NCBI GenBank assembly: GCA_016213775.1
Contig: JACQZR010000096.1
Coordinates: 44,662-108,661, forward strand
Direction of reading: 5' to 3'
DNA from: Acidobacteriota bacterium
Lineage (GTDB): Bacteria > Acidobacteriota > Terriglobia > Bryobacterales > Bryobacteraceae
DNA: 64,000 nucleotides
Positions 42,901 through 50,808 of the stretch are shown here, one piece after another. Every line of letters begins with the position of its first letter. Position 1 is the first letter of the stretch. The notes below the pieces were generated by a model. It was given only the letters and a program-made list of their open reading frames with translations. It made no database searches and was not told the DNA's origin. The translations under genes and the position numbers were made by a program.

Positions 42901-44355
42901 ATGCTCATTCGCTCAATGCTGTTACTCTCAATATCTGTCTCCAATGCAGGAGCACAGAAACTGGCAATCACCGAAGGCGTGGTGGATGACCAGGTCTTCC
43001 AGCGTGACGAGACCGGCCTTGCCGCAATCGTGCTCGCAGGCAGCGCGGCAAATTTGAATTCGAAGGCAATTGAGATCCGTGTCAGCGGAAAACACGGCGC
43101 ATTACCGGGCTTGGACTGGACCGCGTCGGGTAAAGTGGTGATGAACAAATGGACCGCGAAGGTGGACGTTCCGACAGGCGGTCCATATCAGATAGAAGTG
43201 CGGTCGGGCGCGGTGGCGGCGGCATCGGTACACAATGTTCTGGTGGGGGATTTGTGGGTGCTGGCCGGGCAATCCAACATGGAGGGCGTGGGGAATCTGA
43301 CGAACGTGCAGCCGCCGAACGGACTCGTCCACAGCTTCAATCAGGCGGACAACTGGGTACTGGCGGAAGAGCCGCTACATTCTCTCGCAGATGCCGCCGA
43401 CCGGGTTCATTGGAGAAAGAACTCAGCAGGTCAGTTGGAACGATATGAAGGCCAGCGGCTAATGGAATGGGTGGCGGCGCGAAAGAAGGGCGCGGGGCTC
43501 GGGCTTCCGTTTGCCAACGAGATGGTTCGCCGGACTCAAGTTCCGATAGGGCTCGTGCCTTGCGCACATGGCGGCACATCGATGGACCAGTGGAGCCCGT
43601 TGCTGCTCGGTCAAGCCGGCGATTCGCTCTACGGCGCGACGATTCGACGCATCCGTTTATTGGGCGGCAAAGTGCGCGGAGTGTTGTGGTACCAGGGCGA
43701 GTCTGACGCGTCGCCCAAAGCAGCGCCGGCCTTCCAGAAGAAGTTTCAGGATCTGGTGGCAGCTTTCCGCAAGGATCTCGAACAGCCCGACCTTCCTTTC
43801 TACTATGTGCAGATCGGGCGTCACATCAGTAGCTCGAATCAGGAGAGCTGGAACGAAGTGCAGGATGCGCAACGGCGCGCGGAAACGCAACTGGCGCGGT
43901 CGGGAATGGCGCCGGCGGTTGATCTGGCGTTGGACGACGGGATCCATGTCGGGACCCAGGAGTTGAAACGGCTGGCGCGGCGGATGTCGAACCTGGCATG
44001 CAAGGACCTGTTCCCGAAAGTGGAGGAGTGCGCCACGGTGAAGCAGGGGCCGCGTCCAGTGAACGCGAAACTCGGGGGGAGCACGATACGCGTCACGTTC
44101 GCAACGGTGAATGGAAGAATGCGCAGCCCGGGACGTATCAGCGGCTTCTCCATCCACGACGCCGGCGGGACGGCGGTGCCGTTGATCTACCGCGCGGAAT
44201 TTGATGGATCCAGCAGCGTGGTGCTCTACGTCGGGAACAAGCTTCCCGAGGGCGCCACACTTCGTTACGGGGCAGGAAAAGACCCCTACTGCAACATCGT
44301 CGATCAGCGCGATATGGCATTGCCGGTGTTCGGTCCATTGCCAATCGAGCAGTAG
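42901..44355 (+). CDS. Exported sialate O-acetylesterase-like SGNH hydrolase
   Basis: The ATG at 42901 opens a signal peptide (LIRSMLLLSISVSNAGAQ); the longer frame at 42862 was rejected. The 484 residues have an N-terminal beta domain, then the SASA/CE6 SGNH core. Ser125 lies in AGQSNMEG. GVLWYQGESDA forms the oxyanion block, and the catalytic Asp-His pair lies in LALDDGIHVGTQEL. It probably removes acetyl groups from xylan or sialic-acid-like glycans in the periplasm. Confidence 0.88.
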   Translation: MLIRSMLLLSISVSNAGAQKLAITEGVVDDQVFQRDETGLAAIVLAGSAANLNSKAIEIRVSGKHGALPGLDWTASGKVVMNKWTAKVDVPTGGPYQIEVRSGAVAAASVHNVLVGDLWVLAGQSNMEGVGNLTNVQPPNGLVHSFNQADNWVLAEEPLHSLADAADRVHWRKNSAGQLERYEGQRLMEWVAARKKGAGLGLPFANEMVRRTQVPIGLVPCAHGGTSMDQWSPLLLGQAGDSLYGATIRRIRLLGGKVRGVLWYQGESDASPKAAPAFQKKFQDLVAAFRKDLEQPDLPFYYVQIGRHISSSNQESWNEVQDAQRRAETQLARSGMAPAVDLALDDGIHVGTQELKRLARRMSNLACKDLFPKVEECATVKQGPRPVNAKLGGSTIRVTFATVNGRMRSPGRISGFSIHDAGGTAVPLIYRAEFDGSSSVVLYVGNKLPEGATLRYGAGKDPYCNIVDQRDMALPVFGPLPIEQ

Positions 44356-44378
44356 TTGCGCAGTAGGGGTCAATGGAG

Positions 44379-46100
44379 TTACGGGGCGAGGGTGAAGTTG
44401 ACGTCCACCGCCGTCTTCACCTCGACAGGGCTGCCGTTGAGGAGAGTGATCTCATATTCCCACTGTTTGACCGCATCCATGGCGGCGGGGGCCAGTATGG
44501 GATGGCCGGATTCGAGTTGGATGTCGGTGACTCTGCCTTCCTTGTCGATGGTGACGAGCATGCGAACCGTCCCCTGAATGCGCGCCTGTTTGGCCTCCGG
44601 CGGATAGATCGGGCGCACCTGTTTGCGGATTTTGGATGCCTGGACGTTACCGCCCACCCGGATGGTCATCGGCATCATAGATGCCTGCAGCACCATGTCC
44701 GGAGTGAGCAAGACGCGGATGCGGCCATCGACATCAGCCACTGCGGCCTGGATATCTCTCATGGCATCGCCGGGGATGGGATCTCCTTCCTTGAGCGGTA
44801 TGCGGCCGGCGACGCGGGCGCGCATCCCTTCAGGAATGGCGGAGAGATCGATGGAACGCAACAGACCGACAGGGGCCGGCGCCTCTTTCGGAAGACGGAA
44901 CGACAGTTCGACGGTGGTGCGGCTTGGCGATCCTGTTTCAGCAAACTGCCATTGGAGCACAGCCTGAAGAGCGGCACGGCGCAACTCATCGGGGCCGGAG
45001 ATGACACGGGCATCGCTGACTAAGCCCTTGCCGTCGATACTCAGTTCGATTCCAACAGTGCCTTCGATGCGGCGCAGTTTGGCTTCGGCGGGGTATTTCG
45101 GCGACACCTCGTGCACGACTTGCCTGCCTGTCCGCAGCGACGTGTCGATCACTGCCTTTTGTGGTTGGCGCACTTCCTGGGCGGGCGCCTGGAAGGGGAG
45201 TAGAGTGGTTAGCATTGCGCCGGCCCCAGCGAGCGTCAGTGCGCCGCCGGCGAGCGAGAACATCATACGGATTCGATTCATGGGTCTTACCTCATCAACA
45301 AGATGGGCCACTCGCATGGCGAGATGGCGCTTGCGCACGAACAACGGAGCGGGAACAAAGCCGAGTCTTTCCTTCAGGCCGGCGACGGTGAGCAAAGCGT
45401 CGAGATAGGCCTCGCGATCGCCGGTGAGCCCGAGCACTTCGGCATCCACCACCTGCTCGCGCGAGAGGTGGATGCGGTTGAGCACGAGCCACACGGCGGG
45501 ATGGAACCAGAGCAGCGAACGGATCAATTCCTCCAATATGCCGAACACCCAGTCATGGCGCTGGACGTGGGCCAGTTCGTGCGTCAATACGCAGTGCCGG
45601 CGATGGTCCGGCCACGATTCAAAATCGGCGGGCAGCAGCACCACTGGCCGGAAAATTCCGTAGCTCACCGGCCCGGTGACGTGATGGGAAAGCAACACCT
45701 CAACATCGATGGGGGGAGTGCGGGCAGGCTGAGCATGGCGCCGGTAGTAGGACAGCCGCAACCCGCCTACGATGAGCCGCAGCAGCATGATGAGCATGCC
45801 GCCCAACAAAATGATGGCGAGACATTTCCACCAGTTGACATCCCAACTGCCAGCCGGCGGCGGGATGGCAACTGCGCGAGTGGTGATCTGCACTGAGTCC
45901 GTATCGATGGTCACAACAGGAGTGTTCCAACGGCCGAGGAACGGCAGCGCGGCGCACACCACCAACACGAGTTGCCAGTGCCACAGCCGGAGGCGCGCTT
46001 CGGCGTTCCGCCACAGCCAGGCGCCGGCAAGCCCGAGTGCGATCACGAGGAGGGTCTCCAGCATGTAGAGGCCAAGGTTTTCAATCGCCAGACGCCACAT
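44379..46100 (-). CDS. BlaR1-like M56 metallopeptidase with two TonB C-terminal domains
   Basis: The ATG at 46100 has AGGAAG upstream. The 573-residue membrane protein has N-terminal helices and the zinc motif HELAH (His174-His178) in VLTHELAHVQRHDW, typical of BlaR1/MecR1 peptidases. A transmembrane segment near residues 275-295 follows, then two TonB-C-like domains (SPKYPAEAKLRRIEGTVGI and RPIYPPEAKQARIQGTVRM). The penicillin-binding sensor of classical BlaR1 is replaced by these TonB-type domains, so the signal is different. It overlaps the BlaI gene by 20 bp and presumably controls repressor cleavage. Confidence 0.9.
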   Translation of the reverse strand: MWRLAIENLGLYMLETLLVIALGLAGAWLWRNAEARLRLWHWQLVLVVCAALPFLGRWNTPVVTIDTDSVQITTRAVAIPPPAGSWDVNWWKCLAIILLGGMLIMLLRLIVGGLRLSYYRRHAQPARTPPIDVEVLLSHHVTGPVSYGIFRPVVLLPADFESWPDHRRHCVLTHELAHVQRHDWVFGILEELIRSLLWFHPAVWLVLNRIHLSREQVVDAEVLGLTGDREAYLDALLTVAGLKERLGFVPAPLFVRKRHLAMRVAHLVDEVRPMNRIRMMFSLAGGALTLAGAGAMLTTLLPFQAPAQEVRQPQKAVIDTSLRTGRQVVHEVSPKYPAEAKLRRIEGTVGIELSIDGKGLVSDARVISGPDELRRAALQAVLQWQFAETGSPSRTTVELSFRLPKEAPAPVGLLRSIDLSAIPEGMRARVAGRIPLKEGDPIPGDAMRDIQAAVADVDGRIRVLLTPDMVLQASMMPMTIRVGGNVQASKIRKQVRPIYPPEAKQARIQGTVRMLVTIDKEGRVTDIQLESGHPILAPAAMDAVKQWEYEITLLNGSPVEVKTAVDVNFTLAP

Positions 46101-46476
46101 GTTTCTTCCTTTCCCGGAGGATCCGTTCAATCTCCTTGAAGTCGCGATCGGACAGGCTGCGGTCCTCCACCAAATGCATCAACAACGGTTCGGCGGAACC
46201 ATTGAAGACACGGTCAATGAAGTCGCGGACCATCCCTCCGATGACTTGCTGTTTGGGCCTCGTGGGCTGGTAGACGTAAGCCTTCTCCACAGCGGATTTC
46301 TTGAGATGACCCTTCTGCTCCAGGATCTTCATCATGGTCATGACTGTGGTGTAGGCGACCTTGCGCTGCTCGAGGAGAGTCTCGTAGACGTCGCGGACCG
46401 TGGCAGTGCCGCGGAGCCAGACAATCTTCATGATCTCGAGTTCCTGCTCGGTGAGAGTGGACGACGCAGACCTCAT
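46081..46476 (-). CDS. BlaI/MecI-family transcriptional repressor
   Basis: The 131-residue winged-helix protein has the BlaI signature: LTEQELEIMKIVWLRGTATVRDVYETLLEQ then VAYTTVMTMMKILEQKGHLKK. A C-terminal dimerisation helix follows. A perfect inverted repeat overlaps its own start codon, which predicts autorepression. It is first in the operon with the M56 sensor gene. No ribosome-binding site precedes the ATG and the predicted transcript start is close to it, so translation may be leaderless. Confidence 0.93.
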   Translation of the reverse strand: MRSASSTLTEQELEIMKIVWLRGTATVRDVYETLLEQRKVAYTTVMTMMKILEQKGHLKKSAVEKAYVYQPTRPKQQVIGGMVRDFIDRVFNGSAEPLLMHLVEDRSLSDRDFKEIERILRERKKHVASGD

Positions 46477-46511
46477 ACTAATTATTTAGTACGAATTCGC
46501 TCGTTGGTCAA
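46476..46511 (-). promoter_or_regulatory. blaI promoter and overlapping BlaI operator
   Basis: On the minus strand TTGACC (46511-46506) is a good -35 box, followed after 17-19 bases by AT-rich -10 candidates (TAAATA or AATAAT, 46488-46481). The 6-4-6 inverted repeat TACTAA-TTAT-TTAGTA at 46476-46491 covers the -10 and the A of the start codon. BlaI/MecI operators have TACTA/TAGTA-type half sites, so this is very probably the repressor's own site. Confidence 0.75.
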
Positions 46512-46527
46512 GAGAAAAATGCGGTCT

Positions 46528-47004
46528 TCAGTAAACTTCGAACAAAAAAACCTGGTTGGAGCCTTCGGGGGTGATGGCGTACTGGCCGTTTTGGAGGAAC
46601 TCGGCGGCCTCGATGCGGAAGATTCCATCACCCAACCGTTTCATGCTGAGGTGAAGGGGACGGTTGGACGATTTGCGTTTTTTGGAGAGCACGGTTTCGC
46701 GGCGTCCGTTCTTGACATCGAGCCGGAATAACTGAAGTTCCTCGGGGCGGATTTTGCGGGCGTCCACAAGAAAGATCGGTTCGGCGAGGGGAGTGCGGGC
46801 GGGCGAACTGGCGCCGTCCACGACAAACGCGGTATCGTCCTTGCGGCGCTCTTCCTTGGCTTCAGCCACTTCCGTTTCGACGAGATTGGTGGCATGGAGC
46901 AGATAGAGCACGTCCTGTTTAGGGGGACGGATCGGCTTCTGTGCGGAGGCGAGCGAAGGCGCCATGGCTGTGGCGCAGAGACCCAGGAAAGTGCGGCGCT
47001 GCAT
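46528..47004 (-). CDS. Unknown exported protein
   Basis: The ATG at 47004 has GGGGAGG upstream and starts a signal with a twin-arginine-like motif (MQRRTFLGLCATAMAPSLASA). The 158 residues have no recognised domain. The mature part is a mix of charged and beta segments ending GQYAITPEGSNQVFLFEVY. It may be a small periplasmic protein specific to this lineage. Confidence 0.75.
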   Translation of the reverse strand: MQRRTFLGLCATAMAPSLASAQKPIRPPKQDVLYLLHATNLVETEVAEAKEERRKDDTAFVVDGASSPARTPLAEPIFLVDARKIRPEELQLFRLDVKNGRRETVLSKKRKSSNRPLHLSMKRLGDGIFRIEAAEFLQNGQYAITPEGSNQVFLFEVY

Positions 47005-47064
47005 AAGGAACCCTCCCCTCAGTATACGCATGGTTGGAAGGCTGAGCGCACCAGGGGGTCGCGC

Positions 47065-47099
47065 GCGGACGAGGGCGTCCGCCTGGCGTCCGCCCTACA
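47065..47099 (+). repeat. REP-like hairpin element overlapping a stop codon
   Basis: GCGGACG-AGGG-CGTCCGC (47065-47082) is a 7-4-7 hairpin of the same family as the pair at 41013-41055. It is followed by GGCGTCCGCCCTACA (47085-47099), which is identical to the end of that copy. On the minus strand the CTA in this tail forms the TAG stop of the selenoprotein gene, so the repeat ends that reading frame. Confidence 0.75.
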
Positions 47100-47733
47100 G
47101 GAACAGCGCCGCTTTGATGGCCGCCTCAAGTTCCGGGGGTTTGAAGCCCTTGGGCCCGGGTGCGCCCTTAAACAAGACTTTTCCGGTGTTACTAATAAGG
47201 TAGAGGCGATCGGGCCATCCGTTGTAGGCCAGCTCGACAGCGTTATCCATGTTGTCAACCAGGGTTGGGAATTTGATGTCGAGCTTGCGGACGCAGGAAG
47301 TGGCGTGCACTTCCTTCTGGTCCATTGACTTGGCCGATTCGAGCAGAACACTGTCGCGGACGTTGGCCGGGACCTGCCAGCCATCGGTGGCGTGAGCTTC
47401 GCGGATGTAGATAAGAAAGAACTGCACCGAGGAGCGGTAGCGCTCGTACATTGCATTGAGGTTCCCCACCTGGGAACGGAAGGGGGGTCAGGTGAAACTG
47501 CCGAAGACGAGGGCAACGGGTTTGACATCGCGAAACCGGGAGAGCGTAACGGACTCGCCGGTCTTTTGTTCTTTGAGAGTAAAATCAGGCGCGGGATCAC
47601 CGGGTTTCAGCTTGCCTTCGCCCCAGTTGAATCGGGCCATCACTGCCTTGGGATCGGGGCGCGTTTGCGCCAAAGCGGCGCACACCAACCCGGGGGCGGA
47701 CAGGAGCAGGCGCCGGCGAGAAGGAGACGACAT
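47095..47733 (-). CDS. Deiodinase-like thioredoxin-fold selenoprotein (in-frame TGA = Sec82)
   Basis: The frame from the ATG at 47733 reads a Tat-like signal (SRRRLLLSAPGLVCAALAQ), then a thioredoxin/AhpC-type start (KPGDPAPDFTLKEQKTGE) and VALVFGSFT, then TGA at 47490-47488. It continues in the same frame PPFRSQVGNLNAMYERY through FPTLVDNMDNAVELAYNGWPDRLYLI to a TAG at 47095. GSFT-U-PPFR is the active-site motif of the iodothyronine-deiodinase-like family, where Sec or Cys sits exactly at this place. A 17-nt hairpin ten bases after the TGA resembles a bacterial SECIS. Total 212 residues. No sel genes are in the window. The alternative is a nonsense mutation, but both halves are intact with no other lesion. 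Confidence 0.82.
47461..47477 (-). other. SECIS-like stem-loop downstream of the TGA codon
   Basis: On the minus strand, ten bases after the TGA, GUUCCC-AGGUG-GGGAAC forms a perfect six-pair stem with a five-base loop, 17 nt in all. The E. coli fdhF SECIS upper stem-loop is also 17 nt, starts 11 nt after its UGA, and has AGGUC in the loop. The shared AGGU loop at nearly the same distance is what SelB recognition needs. Confidence 0.75.
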
Positions 47734-48040
47734 TGATGAACATCCTAGCAGACTTCCGGGAGAGGGCGAAAAAAAGTGATGAAGAGATGACGGGATTTGA
47801 TGGAGATTCCCGCTTTAGTTCAATGAGAGTCCAGTTCTTCCAGAAGTGTGTGCGCAGATTCACATTGCGCTCCACAGGGCGCTGTGGTAGAGAATAAAGG
47901 GCGGCTAAGCGAGGGCACACAACCGGTGCCACCAACCGCCGCAACGAAATTGAGCCTAAGGGGAGCCGCCAAGTTGAGGCGTGCGCGCGACACATGGGCT
48001 CGTGTGGCTTGCGAAGTGAGAAGAATAAAGAGGAAAGAAT
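47734..48040. other. Intergenic region upstream of the T6SS operon
   Basis: The 307 bp between the divergent selenoprotein and tssB genes holds no credible gene; a short plus-strand frame at 47848-48108 overlaps tssB and looks random. The tssB ribosome-binding site (GAGGAAAG) is at its end. Promoters for both directions must lie here, but no clear -35/-10 pair or sigma-54 site was found. Confidence 0.5.
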
Positions 48041-48559
48041 ATGGCAAGAGAAAGCACCCAACACAAACTCGACCGGGTACGCCCGCCGCGAGTACACATC
48101 ACATATGACGTCGAAGTCGGGGACGCGATTGAGCTGAAGGAATTGCCGTTCGTGCTCGGCGTTATGGGCGATTTCACAGGCATGCCGAGTCAACCACTGC
48201 CCCGGCTGCGTGACCGGAAATTCGTCGAGATCAACCCCGACAACTTCGATAAGGTGCTCGAGGGGATGAACCCGCACCTGGCCTTCTCGGTGGAAAACAA
48301 ACTGAGCGAAGATCCGGACGCAGGCCAACTCCGGGTGAACCTGGACTTCAAGGCGATAGATGATTTCGAACCGGAGAACGTCGCCAAGCAAGTGAAGCCT
48401 CTGAAGGAACTGCTGGATCTGCGGACGAAACTGGCTGATCTGCGCGGGAGCCTGATGGGCAACGACAAGCTGGAAGAGTTGCTGCTGGACATGGCAGGCG
48501 ACTCGGGCAAACTGGACAAGTTACGGAAAGAACTCGGTGAAGGGGGTGGTGCCCAATGA
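48041..48559 (+). CDS. tssB: T6SS sheath small subunit TssB (VipA/ImpB)
   Basis: The 172-residue protein has the ImpB pattern: RVHITYDVEVGDAIELKELPFVLGVMGDF, RDRKFVEINPDNFDKVL, and the C-terminal helix LLDLRTKLADLRGSLMGND. With TssC it forms the contractile sheath that drives Hcp and VgrG. A GAGGAAAG site precedes the ATG. It is the first gene of the cluster and overlaps tssC by four bases (ATGA). Confidence 0.96.
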   Translation: MARESTQHKLDRVRPPRVHITYDVEVGDAIELKELPFVLGVMGDFTGMPSQPLPRLRDRKFVEINPDNFDKVLEGMNPHLAFSVENKLSEDPDAGQLRVNLDFKAIDDFEPENVAKQVKPLKELLDLRTKLADLRGSLMGNDKLEELLLDMAGDSGKLDKLRKELGEGGGAQ

Positions 48560-50040
48560 GTGACGCAAGACAGGCCGCAAAGGTCGCAGAGGAGCAGGTA
48601 CTGGAAGGTAGCCTGCTTGACCAAATCGTAGAAGAAGGGCGAATGGGGAAGGACCCTGCCGCGAAGGAGCGTGGCAAGGAACTGGTAAAGATGTTCGCCG
48701 AGCAGGTGTTGGAAGGGTCGATGGCGGTATCGAAGGATGCCGAGGCGATGATCAACGCAAGAATCGCCCAGATCGACCACCTGTTGTCGCTGCAATTGAA
48801 TGAGATTCTCCACCACTCGGCATTCCAGAAGTTGGAATCAACCTGGCGTGGGGTGAAGTATCTCATGGACCAGAGCGAAACCAGCGCCATGTTGAAGATC
48901 AAGCTGCTGAACGTGAACAAACGCGAACTGCTGCGCGATCTGCAAAGGGCGCCGGAATTCGACCAGAGCGCAATGTTCAAGAAGGTCTATGAAGAAGAAT
49001 TCGGCATCTTCGGCGGCGCCCCGTTCGCGGGTCTGGTGGGAGATTACGAATTCGGCCGGCATCCGGAGGACGTCGAACTGCTGGAGCGGATCTCGCAAGT
49101 GGCGGCGGCAGCACACGCGCCGTTCCTTACCGCGGCGGCTTCGGAGATGTTCAACCTGGAAACCTATACCAACCTCGACGCTCCGCGCGATCTGAGCAAG
49201 GTGTTCGATACCACGGAGTATGCGAAGTGGAAGTCGTTCCGCGCGAGCGAAGATTCCCGCTACGTCGGCTTGACCGTGCCGCGCATTCTGATGCGCCTGC
49301 CTTATGGGAGGAACCATAAGCAGATCGAAGGGTTCGCCTACGAAGAGGGAGTGGACGGAACCGATCACAGCAAGTATCTGTGGGGGAACGCGGCCTACGC
49401 ACTGGGCGCGCGGCTGACGAACTCGTTTGCCCGCAGCGGCTGGTGCGCGACCATTCGCGGCGTGGAAGGCGGCGGTCTGGTGGAAGGCCTGCCCGTACAC
49501 AACTTCTACACCGATGAAGGGGATGTGGCGATGAAGTGCCCGACGGAAGTTCCGATCACGGACCGCCGCGAGAAGGAACTGGCCGACCAGGGCTTTGTGC
49601 CGCTCGTACACTGCAAGAACACGGACTATGCGGCGTTCTTCAGCGTGCAGTCGGCGCAGAAGCCGAAGCTGTATGACAAGGCGGCGGCGAACGCGAATGC
49701 GCGGTTGTCGACGCAGTTGCCCTACATCCTGGCCGTATCGCGCTTTGCTCATTATCTGAAGGCGATGATGCGCGATAAGATCGGCAGCTTCATGTCGCGG
49801 TCCAATTGTGAGGCGTGGCTCAACCAGTGGATCAACAACTATGTGACGCTGGACGACAACGCCCCGGCCGAGGTGAAAGCACAACGTCCGCTGCGCGAGG
49901 CGCGCATCGACGTGGCCGAAGTCCCCGGCAAACCCGGCGTGTACAAAGCCATTGCTTTCCTACGTCCGCACTTCCAGTTGGACGAACTCTCGGTGTCGCT
50001 GCGTCTGGTGGCGGAACTGCCGCAACCGACGCGGAAATAG
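48556..50040 (+). CDS. tssC: T6SS sheath large subunit TssC (VipB/ImpC)
   Basis: The 494-residue protein matches TssC in length and in blocks such as STWRGVKYLMDQSETS, FGGAPFAGLVGDYEFG and LSTQLPYILAVSRFAHYLKAMMRDKIGS near the C-terminus. It interlocks with TssB to make the sheath and carries the ClpV-exposed surface on contraction. It is translationally coupled to tssB. A 133-bp gap with a strong ribosome-binding site separates it from hcp. Confidence 0.96.
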   Translation: MSDARQAAKVAEEQVLEGSLLDQIVEEGRMGKDPAAKERGKELVKMFAEQVLEGSMAVSKDAEAMINARIAQIDHLLSLQLNEILHHSAFQKLESTWRGVKYLMDQSETSAMLKIKLLNVNKRELLRDLQRAPEFDQSAMFKKVYEEEFGIFGGAPFAGLVGDYEFGRHPEDVELLERISQVAAAAHAPFLTAAASEMFNLETYTNLDAPRDLSKVFDTTEYAKWKSFRASEDSRYVGLTVPRILMRLPYGRNHKQIEGFAYEEGVDGTDHSKYLWGNAAYALGARLTNSFARSGWCATIRGVEGGGLVEGLPVHNFYTDEGDVAMKCPTEVPITDRREKELADQGFVPLVHCKNTDYAAFFSVQSAQKPKLYDKAAANANARLSTQLPYILAVSRFAHYLKAMMRDKIGSFMSRSNCEAWLNQWINNYVTLDDNAPAEVKAQRPLREARIDVAEVPGKPGVYKAIAFLRPHFQLDELSVSLRLVAELPQPTRK

Positions 50041-50173
50041 TTGATGGGAATCACTCGCGGAATGCCCGTTACCTAGTGAAGGCAGCGGGCAGCGAGCCAA
50101 AACGAACGGCTCAGCGAGAACAAACCATAAGCCAAACCAAAAAGCCAAAAGAAAGAAATAAAGGAGAACTCAC

Positions 50174-50680
50174 ATGTCAGCATTTGATGCATTTCTGGAA
50201 ATCGATGGAATCGAAGGCGAAGCGGAAGATAGCAAGATGGGGAAGCAGGTTGAACTGCTCTCCTACTCCTTCGGAGCCACACAGACTGGTAGCTTCCAGT
50301 ACGGTGGTGGCGGTTCGACGGGTAAGGTCGCTTTCAACGACTTCCACTTCACGAAGCGCTGCGATTCGTCCACGCCGAAGTTGTTGGAAGCCTGCTGCGC
50401 GGGCAAGCACATCACCAAGTGCACGATGAGCCTGCGCAAGTCGGGCGGCGGCGAAGGGTCGGAGCAGCAGGTGTTCTACCAAGTGGTGTTCAGCGACGTG
50501 GTCATTTCGAGCCAGTCCATCAGCGGCGTCGGCTCTGGCGACCCCGTCCCGACGGAGTCGATCAGCTTCAACTTCGGCGCGATGGTTCAGGAATACTTCA
50601 AGCAGGACGCCAAAGGTAAGGTCACCTCGGCTGCCAAGCGTGGTTGGGACCAGAAGAAGAACACCGCGAAGAACGCGTAA
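50174..50680 (+). CDS. hcp: T6SS inner-tube protein Hcp (TssD)
   Basis: The 168-residue protein has the Hcp beta-barrel pattern: FLEIDGIEGEAEDSKMGKQVELLSYSFG, FNDFHFTKRCDSSTPKLLEACC, and VVISSQSISGVGSGDPVPTESISFNFG. Hexamers stack into the tube inside the sheath. AAGGAG lies seven bases upstream of the ATG, a strong site as expected for an abundant protein. A stable hairpin follows the gene, which may favour hcp over downstream messages. Confidence 0.96.
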   Translation: MSAFDAFLEIDGIEGEAEDSKMGKQVELLSYSFGATQTGSFQYGGGGSTGKVAFNDFHFTKRCDSSTPKLLEACCAGKHITKCTMSLRKSGGGEGSEQQVFYQVVFSDVVISSQSISGVGSGDPVPTESISFNFGAMVQEYFKQDAKGKVTSAAKRGWDQKKNTAKNA

Positions 50681-50720
50681 GCGACAACGAACGGCAGAGC
50701 GAACTTTGCGAAAAAGGAGC

Positions 50721-50748
50721 GGCGGCATCCGTGCAAGCGGGTGCCGCC
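50721..50748 (+). other. Stable hairpin after hcp
   Basis: GGCGGCATCCG (50721-50731) pairs with CGGGTGCCGCC (50738-50748) over 11 pairs, one of them G-U, with a six-base loop. There is no T-tract, so it is not a standard terminator. It may stop exonucleases or partly terminate transcription, lowering expression of tagJ-vgrG relative to hcp. Confidence 0.6.
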
Positions 50749-50808
50749 TATGCCCGTTTCAGGACCTTGCTTTGATGCAGGCAACCTGATGAAAGATTGG
50801 TCCACCAG

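Noticed and set aside
47095..47733. Reading the TGA at 47488-47490 as a nonsense mutation or frameshifted pseudogene
   Set aside because: Both halves are in the same frame with no other lesion, the TGA falls exactly at the Sec/Cys position of the family motif, and a SECIS-like hairpin follows.
47848..48108. 86-codon plus-strand frame upstream of and overlapping tssB
   Set aside because: Composition is random and it overlaps the well-supported tssB start; no ribosome-binding site was seen.
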